From: Cryobacterium flavum
Lineage (GTDB): Bacteria; Actinomycetota; Actinomycetes; Actinomycetales; Microbacteriaceae
Length of the DNA: 64,000 nt
Direction: 5' to 3'
Assembly: GCF_900103805.1 (NCBI RefSeq)
Contig: NZ_FNIB01000009.1
Coordinates: 1-64,000, forward strand
The translations under genes and the position numbers were made by a program. This document shows, piece by piece, positions 50,798 to 60,242 of the stretch. The notes below the pieces were generated by a model. It searched no databases. It saw only the letters and a program-made list of their open reading frames with translations, and was not told where the DNA came from. The stretch's first letter is position 1. The number at the start of each line of letters is the position of its first letter.

Positions 50798-51253
50798 CTC
50801 AACAGCGTGTGACACGAACCCGTCGCTCTGCGCTTTAAGGCGTGCGATGTGTATGGGGATGATCGGTTTCGACATTGTTTGCGCAATTGTGAGAAGCGGG
50901 TCGAGGATGCAGGGTTATCTCGTAAACGATCTCTGCAAAACAATAAGTGCCAAATCAAACCGCACTGACTTCGCTCTCGCTGCCTAAGCGAAAGCACTAA
51001 CGAAGTCCGCCAGACCGGGAATGCTCTCTACCCGGATCCTGACGCCATTTAGAGAGCTTGCTTCTACATTGAGCCACGGGGCGTAGAGGGACTTAAACGA
51101 AGGCTGGGCCTGTCGGAGTAGATGCCAGTGGCAAATTCCGGGGCCGAGAAAGCGATTTCACTGGATACACCCGTAGAAGGCATATGACCACAGCAGTGGA
51201 CCGGGGTTCAATTCCCCGCATCTCCACCATAGGTTCTGTCACACGCTGTTGAG
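50798..51253. repeat. 16-bp inverted repeat bracketing the tmRNA gene
   Basis: CTCAACAGCGTGTGAC at 50798-50813 is the exact complement of the bases at 51238-51253. The copies lie 41 bases before the tmRNA 5' end and 8 bases after its CCA. In the primary transcript they could pair and close the precursor, perhaps guiding end processing. Confidence 0.7.
50855..51229 (+). ncRNA. ssrA: tmRNA (SsrA)
   Basis: The 5' end GGGGATG pairs with CATCTCC before the encoded CCA at 51227-51229, forming the tRNA-like acceptor stem; GGTTCAATTCC is the T-loop. The tag frame at 50949-50987 encodes AKSNRTDFALAA and ends in TAA, close to the common actinobacterial tag. tmRNA with SmpB rescues stalled ribosomes and marks the broken product for proteolysis. 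The 3' end, a common target of integrases, is intact and not flanked by an element here. Confidence 0.95.
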
Positions 51254-51266
51254 CTTCCGCGCTCTA

Positions 51267-51300
51267 CTGAGGCCGCCTAATTGGGCGGCCTCAGTATTTT
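51267..51300 (+). terminator. Rho-independent terminator after ssrA
   Basis: CTGAGGCCGCC pairs with GGCGGCCTCAG around TAATTG, followed by TATTTT. Confidence 0.8.
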
Positions 51301-51458
51301 CAGCGCACTATTTAGGCACCCTGATCTTGCCGGGACAGTCTTGGTAGCGGTGGTGGCGTTCAGAACTGCGGAAATTTCTGTCCAGAGCTGTGGATTTCGG
51401 CACTTCCAGGCCGATTTCGCGGAAATCTCCGCAGGTGCAGCGTTCAGGGCGTGGTGGG

Positions 51459-52190
51459 TCAGCGCAGGCGCAGGCCGATCGCGGTGCGGATGGGGTCGCG
51501 CTGACCCCCGGAGTGCACGATGAAGTCGCCGTCGACCGTGAGCTGGCTCGCGTGGCAGCGCAGAGCCGCCGCGACGGTGTCGTGTTGGGTCTCGAGGTCG
51601 AACCATTCAGCATCCGCTGTGGGGGTGTCGATGATCTCGGCGTAGGGGATCGCGAGGCTGCGGCTGGCGCGGAGGGCGGCGTCGTGCACGCGCACGTGAT
51701 CGGGATGGCCGTAGCCGCCCGTGGCGTCGTAGCTGATGACGAGGCTCGGTCGCACGTGTCGGAGAATGGCGACGAGGTCAGTGGTGATCTCGGAGAGCGG
51801 TGCGCGAGCGAGGGCATCCGCTTCTGAACCGGCGGCCGGGCCGGCCAGCCCGGGACGTATCCACTCCATGCCGGAGTCACGGTAGCGGCGTGCGGGCAGC
51901 CCGGGCGCGCGGGCCGGTTTGTCGCCGAGCCAGAAGCCGTCGTTGATGCCGAGGGTGAAGGCGGCGCGTTCGAGTTCGCGCTCGCGCTCTTCCGCCAGGG
52001 CGGGGGTGCCGGCAAGCATCGAGAGCGACCCGGCAACGACTTCACCGCGCTCACCGCGCGTGGCGGTGACCAGGCTGATACGGATGCTGCGGCTCGCCAG
52101 ATACGCGATCAGCCCGCCGGTGCTGATGGTCTCGTCGTCGGGGTGCGCGTGTACGAACAGCACCGAGGTGACGGAGTCGAGAATGCTCAT
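51459..52190 (-). CDS. PIG-L/LmbE-family deacetylase, 243 aa
   Basis: The zinc-binding motifs AHPDDE (about 15-20) and GHPDH (about 156-160) are intact. Members remove N-acetyl groups from glucosamine-type sugars, for example in mycothiol biosynthesis (MshB) and mycothiol conjugate hydrolysis (Mca). The short length and position at the end of the CO dehydrogenase operon, with an ATGA overlap to xdhC, suggest a role distinct from core MshB. The exact substrate is unknown. Confidence 0.8.
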   Translation of the reverse strand: MSILDSVTSVLFVHAHPDDETISTGGLIAYLASRSIRISLVTATRGERGEVVAGSLSMLAGTPALAEERERELERAAFTLGINDGFWLGDKPARAPGLPARRYRDSGMEWIRPGLAGPAAGSEADALARAPLSEITTDLVAILRHVRPSLVISYDATGGYGHPDHVRVHDAALRASRSLAIPYAEIIDTPTADAEWFDLETQHDTVAAALRCHASQLTVDGDFIVHSGGQRDPIRTAIGLRLR

Positions 52191-53353
52191 ACGTCAATCA
52201 ATCGGTGGCCGGACGGCGGGTACGGATCGACGAGGTCGTCGTGGTGGATGGCGTCGACGAGGGTGTGCAGAGGCTCGCCGCTTCCGCCCCACTGCAGCGA
52301 GATGATCTCGGCAGCGATCGAGACGGCCGTCTCTTCGGGCGTGCGCGAGCCGAGGTCGAGCCCGATCGGGCTGCGCAGCCGGGCGAGCTCGGTGTCGGTC
52401 ACGCCGACCTGGCGCAGGCGTTCCAGGCGGTCGAGGTGCGTGCGCCGCGATCCCATCGCACCGATGTACGCCACCGGTGGGCCGTGCAGGGCCGCTTCGA
52501 GAAGGGGAACATCGAATTTAGGGTCGTGGGTGAGCACACAGATGACGGTGCGGGGGTCGATGAGGCCGCCGACGATCTGCTCCCGCAGGTAGCGGTCTGG
52601 CCAGCTGACGATGACTTCGTCGACGCCGGGAAACCGGGCATGGGTGGCAAAGACCCCGCGGGCGTCGCAGACCGTGACCCGGTAGCCGAGAAAGGTGCCG
52701 AGGCGGGCCAGGGCGGTGGCGAAGTCGATCGCCCCGAACACGAGCAGGCGGGGCCGGGGCGAGTAGCTCGCGAAAAACACCTGCATGCCCTCGCCGCGTC
52801 GCTCGCCATCCGGGCCGTAGGTCAGCGTCGTGTTGCGACCGGCGGCGAGCAGTCCCTGGGTGTCATCGCCGATCGCGTGGTTCGCACGATCAGAGCCGAG
52901 GTCACCCTCGAACCCGTCCGGCCGCACCACGAGGTGTCGGCCGATCCAGGCGGCGTCCGGATGCTCGATCACCGTCGCGACGCCGACCGGACGCCCGGCA
53001 GCCACGTCGTCGTGCACCCCTTCGAGCAGGCTGAAGGTGTCGCGCGAGACGGGTTCAACGAAGACATCGAGGATTCCGCCGCAGGTGAGCCCCACCGCGT
53101 ACGCGTCGTCGTCGCTGATGCCGTAGCGCACGAGCTGCGGCACGCCGTCTTCGGCCACCTGGGTGGCCAGTTCGTAGACGGCGCCTTCGACGCACCCGCC
53201 CGAGACCGAGCCGGCCACGGTGCCGTCCGCGCTGACCAGCATGGAGGCACCGGCCGGGCGCGGCGCGGACTGGAAGGTGCGCACAACCGTGGCCAGACCG
53301 GCGGTAGCACCGTTCTCCCAGCCGCTGAACAGAGTATCCAGTACTTCACGCAT
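52187..53353 (-). CDS. XdhC/CoxI-family molybdenum cofactor maturation protein, 388 aa
   Basis: The N-terminal XdhC module shows RPAGASMLVSADGTVAGSVS and GGCVEGAV; the C-terminal Rossmann-like domain reads RLLVFGAIDFATALARLGTF and ends AYIGAMGSRRTHLDRLERL with GLDLGSRTPEETAVSI. XdhC proteins bind and sulfurylate the molybdenum cofactor and insert it into xanthine- or CO-dehydrogenase-type enzymes. A shorter XdhC-YHS protein is encoded nearer to coxL. Confidence 0.85.
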   Translation of the reverse strand: MREVLDTLFSGWENGATAGLATVVRTFQSAPRPAGASMLVSADGTVAGSVSGGCVEGAVYELATQVAEDGVPQLVRYGISDDDAYAVGLTCGGILDVFVEPVSRDTFSLLEGVHDDVAAGRPVGVATVIEHPDAAWIGRHLVVRPDGFEGDLGSDRANHAIGDDTQGLLAAGRNTTLTYGPDGERRGEGMQVFFASYSPRPRLLVFGAIDFATALARLGTFLGYRVTVCDARGVFATHARFPGVDEVIVSWPDRYLREQIVGGLIDPRTVICVLTHDPKFDVPLLEAALHGPPVAYIGAMGSRRTHLDRLERLRQVGVTDTELARLRSPIGLDLGSRTPEETAVSIAAEIISLQWGGSGEPLHTLVDAIHHDDLVDPYPPSGHRLIDV

Positions 53354-53370
53354 CGTGGTCTCCCTTCGCT

Positions 53371-54210
53371 CTAGCGGCCGGACGCGCGCCGACCGATTTG
53401 GTATGCGATGAACGCTACCGTGGCCAGCAGTCCCAGAAGTTTCACCGGGTCGCTCAGCTGGTCGGTGATGACGCCTTTGACCAGGGTCATGGCGTCCAGG
53501 CTCGGCGCCGCAGCGGGTGCCGAACGGTGCGGGGCCGCCCGGTGCCCGCCGGCGGGTGCGACGCGGGGCGGCACCGGGCGGGGCGGCAGGCCGGGCCGGG
53601 CCGGGGCATCCGCTGTGACGTCGGGCAGCGTGTCGGCGGCGGGGGCGTCTCCCGGCGGAATGTCGGTCACATCGGTGACCGCCCGCGGGGAGGCCTGCGC
53701 GAGGGTGGCTGGATCGTCGACGTGGTCGCCGACGGGAGTTGCAGTGCTGCCGTCGTCAGACCCGCCGCTCTCGATCAGCTCCTGCAGATTGCCGGCAAAC
53801 AATCCCATCATCTGCTCGGTGACGCTGCTGATGACGCCTTTACCCATGGCCGCAGCCTTGCCCGACAGGGACAAGTCAGCACTGACCGTGCCCTGGGTCA
53901 CGCCGTCGGTTTCGACCAGCACGAGCGTGACCGTGGCCTGGGCCGTGCCCTGCCCGCGAGTTTCCTGAGCCTTGCCCGAGAAGACGGCGCGGTGCGTGTC
54001 AGCGTCGCGCTCGTCGACATTCATCTGGCCGCGGTACTGCATGGTCACTGGGCCGAGTTTGACCTTCATACCCACCTGGTAGTTGTCATCGGAGAGCTTG
54101 TTCAGAATCTGCGCTCCCGGCACGCAGCCGGCGACACGCTCGAAGTCCATCAGGGTGTTCCACACCGTGTCGACGGGGGCGGCGACGGTGAAGGTGGTGT
54201 CGATTTGCAT
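53371..54210 (-). CDS. coxG: CoxG-family protein (SRPBCC domain), 279 aa
   Basis: Residues 1-150 match CoxG: TFTVAAPVDTVWNTLMDFER, VAGCVPGAQILNKLSDDNYQ and GKVKLGPV-type strands, an SRPBCC lipid- or quinone-binding fold. A Pro/Ala-rich linker follows and a short C-terminal hydrophobic segment (LLGLLATVAFIAYQIG) would anchor it to the membrane. CoxG proteins help to tether CO dehydrogenase to the membrane and to pass electrons to quinone. It shares a base with the coxE stop. Confidence 0.85.
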   Translation of the reverse strand: MQIDTTFTVAAPVDTVWNTLMDFERVAGCVPGAQILNKLSDDNYQVGMKVKLGPVTMQYRGQMNVDERDADTHRAVFSGKAQETRGQGTAQATVTLVLVETDGVTQGTVSADLSLSGKAAAMGKGVISSVTEQMMGLFAGNLQELIESGGSDDGSTATPVGDHVDDPATLAQASPRAVTDVTDIPPGDAPAADTLPDVTADAPARPGLPPRPVPPRVAPAGGHRAAPHRSAPAAAPSLDAMTLVKGVITDQLSDPVKLLGLLATVAFIAYQIGRRASGR

Positions 54211-55496
54211 CAGGGTGTCCTCTGCTGAGTCATGACGATTGGGTGGGAAGTTGGTCGGCGAGCGGATGCCAGCGGGTTGTTCTCCGATAGGTCGCCGCGA
54301 ATTGCGGCCGCCACCTCGGCAAGGGCGACGTAACTGTGCCCGCTGACGAAGGCGTCGCAGTAGGGCAGGGCGGCGGCCATGCCCCCGACCAGTGGCCGGT
54401 AGTCCACGGCGGCCTTGCGCGGATTCACCCAGACGATGCGGTGCGCGAGACGGCGGAGCCTCGCCATCTGAGCGTCGACGTCGCCCGGGTCGTCCTGCGC
54501 CCAGCCATCGGAGAACACCACGACCACCGCTCCCCGGGCCAGGCCGCGGCGTCCGAAGTCGTCGATGAACCGACGGATGCTGGTCGCCAGCCTGGTGCCG
54601 CCGGCCCAGTCGGTCGCGGTGGCGGCCGCCTGCGCGAGCGCCTGGTCCGGGTCGCGCAGCGCGAGCTGCCGGGTCAGGCGGGTGAGGTGGGTCGAGAACA
54701 CGAAGGCTTCGGCGCGGGCGCCGGAGGCAGCGCCCTGCAACAGCGAGAGGAACACCCGGGTATACGGCTCCATCGAACCGGACACGTCGCAGAGCAGTAC
54801 GAGCCGTCGCGGTTTCGGGCGGCGCCGAGTGAAGTGCAGGGCGATCGGGTCGCCGCCGGTGCGCTGCGCGGCCCGAACAGTGCGGGCCAGATCGAGCCGG
54901 TCACGGCTGTGTGGCGTCGGATGCGCGCGCCGACTGATCCGGGTCGGCGTCGACAACACGATGCGGGCCACGAGCTGGCGCAACCGGGCCAGCTCCTCGG
55001 GCGCGAGATCGGCGAAGGCCATCTCGTGCAGGTGCTCGTCACGGGACGCCATGGCGAGAATGGCATCGCGCTCGGGGCCGTCGCTGTCGTCGCTCGAGTC
55101 CGCGCCGGGCAGCGGCGCGGGTGGGCTGGCCTCGGATTGAGGCTCGGGAGCGCCGGCCGGTCGGTTGGTCGGCGGGGCGGCCTTCGTGCGGGTTTCGGAG
55201 CCGATCGCCGGGGGAGCGTTGGGTTCGCCGCGGCTTTCGGCCGGGTCGAGCCGGCCGTCGAACACGGCGCTGAACACCGCGTCGAAGCGGTTGAGGTGCT
55301 GCTGCCGGGAGACGAACACGATGCGGCAGGCCCAGTACAGGGCGGCCCGGTCGGTCGGGGGGATGAGTCGAAGCGTCTCGGCCAGCCGGGCGGCCCGGTC
55401 GGGCGAGACCGGAAGCCCCGCCCGGTGCAGGGCGGTGCTGAAGCCGGCGGCGAGAGCCGCCGCTTCGACCGGTGGGTGCCACACGCGGTCAGGCAC
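54210..55496 (-). CDS. coxE: CoxE-family VWA-domain protein, 428 aa
   Basis: Starts at GTG 55496, overlapping the coxD stop by 8 bases. The VWA domain carries a MIDAS motif, LLCDVSGSMEPY (DxSxS), and VVFSDGWAQDDPG later. CoxE works with the AAA protein CoxD in maturing the copper-molybdenum centre of CO dehydrogenase. The N-terminal part and the Pro/Ala-rich insertion around residues 95-140 are typical of actinobacterial members. Confidence 0.87.
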   Translation of the reverse strand: MPDRVWHPPVEAAALAAGFSTALHRAGLPVSPDRAARLAETLRLIPPTDRAALYWACRIVFVSRQQHLNRFDAVFSAVFDGRLDPAESRGEPNAPPAIGSETRTKAAPPTNRPAGAPEPQSEASPPAPLPGADSSDDSDGPERDAILAMASRDEHLHEMAFADLAPEELARLRQLVARIVLSTPTRISRRAHPTPHSRDRLDLARTVRAAQRTGGDPIALHFTRRRPKPRRLVLLCDVSGSMEPYTRVFLSLLQGAASGARAEAFVFSTHLTRLTRQLALRDPDQALAQAAATATDWAGGTRLATSIRRFIDDFGRRGLARGAVVVVFSDGWAQDDPGDVDAQMARLRRLAHRIVWVNPRKAAVDYRPLVGGMAAALPYCDAFVSGHSYVALAEVAAAIRGDLSENNPLASARRPTSHPIVMTQQRTP

Positions 55497-56403
55497 CGGC
55501 AGCCTTGGCGACCCACGCGGAGCCGCGGGACGCTACCAGGTCGAGATCGTCCCGGTTCTTCAGCACGGAACCCCAGGTCTGCTCGACCGCGCGGGCGCTG
55601 AGCTGTTCGATTCCGAGCACGCCGAGGGCGCTCACCCAGTCGATGGCCTCGGCGATTCCGGGCGGTTTGACCAGGTCGAGCGAGCGCAACCGGGTGATCG
55701 CGGCCGCGGCATCCGTCGCGATGGCCTGCGAGCTGCTGGGCACCCGACGCCGCACGATCTGCGCGATCCGCTCCGGACCGGGGTAGTCGATCCAGTGGTA
55801 CAGGCAGCGCCGGGTGAGGGCATCGTGCAGGTCGCGGGTGCGGTTGCTGGTGAGAATCACGATCGGCGGGTGGGTGGCCTCGACGGTTCCGAGCTCGGGA
55901 ATGGTCACGGCCGCCTCGGCAAGCAGCTCGAAGGTGAAGGCTTCGAACTCGGCGTCGGCGCGGTCGATTTCGTCGAGCAGCAGCACGGCCGGGCGCGGGC
56001 CGGCATGCTCGATCGCCCGCAATAGCGGGCGGCGAAGCAGGTAGTCCCGCCCGAACAATTCCGTTTCGGCCAGTTCAACGCCGCGCGCCTCCGCCAAACG
56101 GATACCGAGCAGCTGCCGCGGGTAGTTCCACTCGTACAGGGCTTCTCCGGCGCTGATTCCCTCGTAGCACTGAAGCCGAAACAGTTGGGTGTCGAGCAGC
56201 CGGGCCAGCGCCTTGGCAATCTCGGTCTTGCCGACCCCGGGTTCGCCCTCGAGCAGCAGCGGCTGCCGCATGCGCACGGCCAGAAACACCGCCGTTGCGA
56301 GGCCCTCATCGGCCAGATAGTCCTCGGCGTCGAGGGCGTTCTGCAGCGCGGCGACGGAGGGGACCAGTTCGGCCACGGAATCCGCGCTCATTGCTCGCAC
56401 CAT
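55489..56403 (-). CDS. coxD: CoxD-family MoxR AAA ATPase
   Basis: About 304 aa. Walker A GEPGVGKTE, Walker B VLLLDEIDRAD, sensor ILTSNRTRDLHDALTRRC and arginine finger are present. CoxD is a chaperone ATPase needed to build the active-site [CuSMoO2] centre in CO dehydrogenase. The start could be ATG 56403 or 56391; no strong ribosome site decides. It follows the XdhC-YHS gene by 18 bases and overlaps coxE. Confidence 0.88.
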   Translation of the reverse strand: MVRAMSADSVAELVPSVAALQNALDAEDYLADEGLATAVFLAVRMRQPLLLEGEPGVGKTEIAKALARLLDTQLFRLQCYEGISAGEALYEWNYPRQLLGIRLAEARGVELAETELFGRDYLLRRPLLRAIEHAGPRPAVLLLDEIDRADAEFEAFTFELLAEAAVTIPELGTVEATHPPIVILTSNRTRDLHDALTRRCLYHWIDYPGPERIAQIVRRRVPSSSQAIATDAAAAITRLRSLDLVKPPGIAEAIDWVSALGVLGIEQLSARAVEQTWGSVLKNRDDLDLVASRGSAWVAKAAGA

Positions 56404-56421
56404 TGGCGACAAGGCAGGGCT

Positions 56422-57336
56422 CTAGCGCGCGGTCGCATACCGCTCCGGATTCGCCAGAAACGCTGTGCGGCATCCCGCCGCACAGAAATACACGGTCTCG
56501 CCGCCATGCTCCACCTGCAATGACGAGGGCAGCGCGGCCACCGTCATGCCGCAGACCGGGTCGATCGCGTTGCCAGCCGGTTCAGCGGCGTTCGCCGCGT
56601 CAACTGCAGCAGCATGAGACGGATGCCCGCGCCCGGCCCGTTCCTGCACCAGCTGCGCGAAAATGGACACCGCGATCTCGCCGGGCGTGCGCGCCCCGAG
56701 GTCGAGCCCGGCCGGACTGAACACCCGCGCGCGCTGTTCGGGCGACACGTCGAGCGAGGCGAGTACCGCCGCGCCCCGCTTCGGACTGGCCACGAGCGCG
56801 ATATAGGGCACCCCGGCAGCCAGGGCGGCGAGCAGCGCCGGCTCTTCGTCGCGGCCGTGGGACGCGACGATGAGGGCGGCGTCGCCGGCCTGCGGGGCGG
56901 CGGTCGCGCCATCCGCTTGCACGAGGTCGAAACCCACGAGCGGTGCCAGGGCGGCGAGTGCGTCGGCGTCGGGGGTCGACCCGACGACGACGAGGCTCGG
57001 CAGCGGAATGCGCGGTTCGAGAAAGATCTCGATCGCGCCGCCGCTCACGCAGGGGTTGGAGACCTCGACGGCGCCGTCTTCCACAATGCTCGACGGCGCA
57101 CCCGCCACGACTTTGAGCAGCAGCGGCTGGCGGCTTTCGAGTACCTGCAGACTGTACAGGCGAACGGATGCCTCCACGCACGTTCCCCCGACGAACCCGT
57201 CAATCTCGCCGGTCGCGCGCACAAGCGCCGTGTCCCCGGCGTGCGCGCTCGTGGGGCGCTGGGCGCGCACGACCGTCGCGTGTACGAAGGCCTCACGGCG
57301 TGCAACGAGCTCCCGCTCCAGGGTTGCCTGGCCCAC
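56422..57336 (-). CDS. XdhC-type maturation protein fused to a YHS domain, 304 aa
   Basis: Residues 1-240 are XdhC/CoxF-like ([40 protein letters not shown] and [20 protein letters not shown]). After a short linker, residues 255-300 form a YHS domain ([35 protein letters not shown]), a small metal-binding module known from copper and other metal proteins. The CO dehydrogenase centre contains copper, so the YHS part may help to deliver it; this is my inference. The GTG start lies 3 bases after the coxL stop. Confidence 0.85.
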   Translation of the reverse strand: MGQATLERELVARREAFVHATVVRAQRPTSAHAGDTALVRATGEIDGFVGGTCVEASVRLYSLQVLESRQPLLLKVVAGAPSSIVEDGAVEVSNPCVSGGAIEIFLEPRIPLPSLVVVGSTPDADALAALAPLVGFDLVQADGATAAPQAGDAALIVASHGRDEEPALLAALAAGVPYIALVASPKRGAAVLASLDVSPEQRARVFSPAGLDLGARTPGEIAVSIFAQLVQERAGRGHPSHAAAVDAANAAEPAGNAIDPVCGMTVAALPSSLQVEHGGETVYFCAAGCRTAFLANPERYATAR

Positions 57337-57339
57337 GGT

Positions 57340-59733
57340 TTACACCGGAGGTCTCGTGCGGCCTTGCATGGCCTCCCACACCCGGGCGGGCGTGCAGGGC
57401 ATGTCCATGTGCACGACGCCAAACGGGGCGAGGGCGTCGACGACGGCGTTGACGACGGCCGGGGGAGAACCGACCGTGGCCGATTCGCCGACGCCCTTGG
57501 CGCCGATCGGGTGGTGCGGCGACGGAGTCACGGTGAAGCCGGTCTCCCAGTCGGGCACCTCCATGGCGGTGGGAATGAGGTAGTCCATGAACGAGCCGCC
57601 GAGGCAGTTGCCCTCGGCGTCGAATTCGATGAATTCCATCAGCGCCATTCCGACGCCGTCGGTGAGGCCGCCGTGAATCTGCCCCTCGATGATCATCGGG
57701 TTGATGCGGGTGCCGCAGTCGTCGACGGCGATGAACCGGCGTACCTTGACGTGACCGGTGCCCGGATCGACGTCGACGACGCAGATGTAGGCGCCGAACG
57801 GAAAGGTGAGGTTGGGTGGATCGTAGGTGACTTCGGCGTCGAGGTTGCCGTCGATGCCCTCTGGCAGTGCGACCGTGCCGTGGGCGCCCATCGCGATCTC
57901 GGCGATGGTTTTGCCCACGCTCGGGTCGCCCTTGACGAACCAGCGGCCCTTCTCCCATTCGAGGTCTTCCGGGCGGGTTTCGAGCATGGCCGCGGCGATG
58001 AACCGGGCCTTCTCCCGCACCTTGCGGGCCACGAGGGCCACGGCGGCGCCACTGACCGGGGTGGACCGGCTGCCGTAGGTGCCGAGGCCGAACGGGGTCT
58101 GGTCGGTGTCGCCGTGCACGACGTCGATGTCCTCCGGCGGAATGCCGATTTCCTCCGCCACGATCTGCGCGAACGTCGTTTCGTGGCCCTGACCCTGGCT
58201 CTGCACCGAGATGCGCACGACCGCCTTGCCGGTGGGGTGGATGCGCAGTTCGGCGCCGTCGGCCATGCCGAGGCCGAGAATGTCCATGTCCTTGCGGGGG
58301 CCGGCACCGACCGTTTCGGTGAAGAAGGAGATGCCGATGCCCATCAGTTCGCCGCGTTCGCGTTTTTCCTTCTGTTCGCGGCGCAGTTCGTCGTAGCCGG
58401 CCATCTTCATCGACAGCCGCATGGTGGGTTCGTAGTCGCCGGAGTCGTACTCCCAGCCGGTCTTGTTCGGGTAGGGAAATTGCTCGGGTTTGATGAAATT
58501 CTTCAGCCGCAACTCGGCGGGATCCATCTCGAGTTTGCGGGCCAGGATGTCGACCATCCGCTCGACCAGATAGACCGCTTCGGTGACCCGGAACGAACAG
58601 GCGTAGGCCACGCCGCCGGGTGCCTTGTTGGTGTACACGCCGGTGACGGTGCAGTGCGCAGCGGCAAGATCGTAGCTGCCGGTGAAGATGTGAAAGAAGC
58701 CGGCCGGATACTTGGTGGGCTGGGCGGTGGCGTTGAAGGCACCGTGGTCGGCGAGCACGTTGGTGCGCAGGCCTAAGATCTTGCCGTCCTTGGTCGCCGC
58801 GATCTCGCCCTGCATGATGTAGTCGCGGGCGAACGAGGTGCTCATCAGGTTTTCGGAGCGGTCCTCGACCCATTTCACCGGTTTGCCGGTGACGATCGAG
58901 CCGACCACGGCGAGAATATAGCCCGGGTAGATGCCGACCTTGTTGCCGAATCCGCCGCCGATATCGGGGGAGACCACGCGAATCTTATGCTCCGGAATGC
59001 CGGAGACCATCGCGAACAGGGTGCGGTGGGCGTGCGGGGCCTGCGTGGTTTCGTACAGGGTGAGGCGGCCGTCGATGGGGTCGAAGTCGGCGACGGCGCC
59101 GCAGGTTTCCATCGGCGCCGGGTGCACGCGCGGGTAGACGATCTCCTGCGTGACCACGACGTCGGCGCTGGCGAAGACGGCATCCGTTTCGGCCTTGTTG
59201 CCGGCTTCCCAGTCGAAGATGTGGTTGTTGGTGCGGCCTTCGAGGTCGTCGCGAATGACCGGAGCGCCCGGATCCATGGCCTTGCGGGCGTCGACGACCG
59301 GCGGCAGTACGTCGTACTCGACCTGGATCAGTTCGAGGGCGTCGCGGGCCGCATAGCGGTCTTCGGCGACGACGAACGCCACCTCCTGGCCCTGAAAGCG
59401 CACCTTGTCGGTGACGAGAACGGCCTGAACGTCCATCGACAGGGTCGGCGCCCAGGCCAGGCCGAGTGCCTGCAGGTCGCTGCCGGTGATCACGGCGAGC
59501 ACCTTGGGGTGCGCGAGGGCCTCGGTCGTGTCGATCGAGACCAGCCGGGCGTGGGCGACGGGAGCGCGCAGAATGGCACCGTGCAGCATGCCGGGCAGCA
59601 CGATGTCGTCGACGTAGTGGCCCTTGCCGCGCACGAAGCGCGGGTCTTCCTTGCGCTGCATGCGGCCGTGGCCGACGGGCCGATCGTGGTCGCCGGCGGC
59701 CGGGTTCGACGGGCGGTCCTCAAGGATGGTCAT
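57340..59733 (-). CDS. coxL: Form I carbon monoxide dehydrogenase large subunit
   Basis: 797 aa, the usual length. The active-site loop reads AYACSFR with Cys379, the AYXCSFR signature of form I (true CO-oxidising) enzymes, as opposed to AYRGAGR in form II. Other cofactor-binding parts ([37 protein letters not shown]) are intact. CoxL binds the Mo-Cu centre that oxidises CO to CO2 and passes electrons through CoxS to CoxM. It lies in the order coxM-S-L and overlaps coxS by ATGA. Confidence 0.95.
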   Translation of the reverse strand: MTILEDRPSNPAAGDHDRPVGHGRMQRKEDPRFVRGKGHYVDDIVLPGMLHGAILRAPVAHARLVSIDTTEALAHPKVLAVITGSDLQALGLAWAPTLSMDVQAVLVTDKVRFQGQEVAFVVAEDRYAARDALELIQVEYDVLPPVVDARKAMDPGAPVIRDDLEGRTNNHIFDWEAGNKAETDAVFASADVVVTQEIVYPRVHPAPMETCGAVADFDPIDGRLTLYETTQAPHAHRTLFAMVSGIPEHKIRVVSPDIGGGFGNKVGIYPGYILAVVGSIVTGKPVKWVEDRSENLMSTSFARDYIMQGEIAATKDGKILGLRTNVLADHGAFNATAQPTKYPAGFFHIFTGSYDLAAAHCTVTGVYTNKAPGGVAYACSFRVTEAVYLVERMVDILARKLEMDPAELRLKNFIKPEQFPYPNKTGWEYDSGDYEPTMRLSMKMAGYDELRREQKEKRERGELMGIGISFFTETVGAGPRKDMDILGLGMADGAELRIHPTGKAVVRISVQSQGQGHETTFAQIVAEEIGIPPEDIDVVHGDTDQTPFGLGTYGSRSTPVSGAAVALVARKVREKARFIAAAMLETRPEDLEWEKGRWFVKGDPSVGKTIAEIAMGAHGTVALPEGIDGNLDAEVTYDPPNLTFPFGAYICVVDVDPGTGHVKVRRFIAVDDCGTRINPMIIEGQIHGGLTDGVGMALMEFIEFDAEGNCLGGSFMDYLIPTAMEVPDWETGFTVTPSPHHPIGAKGVGESATVGSPPAVVNAVVDALAPFGVVHMDMPCTPARVWEAMQGRTRPPV

Positions 59734-60230
59734 GCGTGCACCTCTTCATCAGTTGTTTCAGCGGTGGCCCCGACCGGATGCTCGGCCGCCCACTGAATGG
59801 ACCGCACGATGGTGGCGTAGCCGGTGCAGCGGCAGATCTGGCCGGAGATGGCTTCGCGAATCTCCAGTGGTTCGGGATGCGGGTTGTGGTCGAGCAGCGC
59901 GCGGGCGGTGAGCATCATGCCGGGAGTGCAGAAACCGCACTGCAGTCCGTGCTCCTCCATGAAGCCCTGCTGCACCGGGTCGAGGGTGGCGCCGTTGGCG
60001 AGTCCCTCCACGGTCGTGATCGCATGCCCGTCGGCCATGGCCGCCAGTACCGTGCAGGATTTCACCGGCTGGCCGTCCATCAGCACCACGCAGGTGCCGC
60101 AGTTGGTGGTGTCGCAGCCCCAGTGCGTTCCGGTGAGTCGCAGGTCGTCGCGAATGAAGTGCACGAGCAACACCCGCGGTTCGATCTCGCGAGTGACGTC
60201 GGTTCCATTGATGGTCATGCTGATCTGCAT
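59730..60230 (-). CDS. coxS: Carbon monoxide dehydrogenase small (iron-sulfur) subunit
   Basis: 166 aa. Two [2Fe-2S] clusters are bound by GCDTTNCGTCVVLMDGQPVK..C and by CGFCTPGMM with ICRCTGY. The start at ATG 60230 has AGGAG 9 bases upstream. It carries electrons from CoxL to CoxM. Confidence 0.95.
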   Translation of the reverse strand: MQISMTINGTDVTREIEPRVLLVHFIRDDLRLTGTHWGCDTTNCGTCVVLMDGQPVKSCTVLAAMADGHAITTVEGLANGATLDPVQQGFMEEHGLQCGFCTPGMMLTARALLDHNPHPEPLEIREAISGQICRCTGYATIVRSIQWAAEHPVGATAETTDEEVHA

Positions 60231-60242
60231 TGGGCTCAACTC

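Noticed and set aside
51229..51458. Integration of an element at the ssrA 3' end
   Set aside because: The tmRNA 3' end is followed by its terminator and then by chromosomal genes; no integrase or repeated ssrA end is seen.
56614..58776. Very long open frame (about 720 codons) on the plus strand inside the cox operon
   Set aside because: It lies antisense to coxL and the XdhC-YHS gene, which have clear family motifs. Long antisense frames are common in GC-rich DNA, and the translation is a His/Gly/Arg/Asp-rich string without any domain.
57293..58873. Second long frame (526 codons) on the minus strand overlapping coxL
   Set aside because: Same strand, shifted frame of coxL with an Arg/His/Pro-rich translation typical of an out-of-frame reading.
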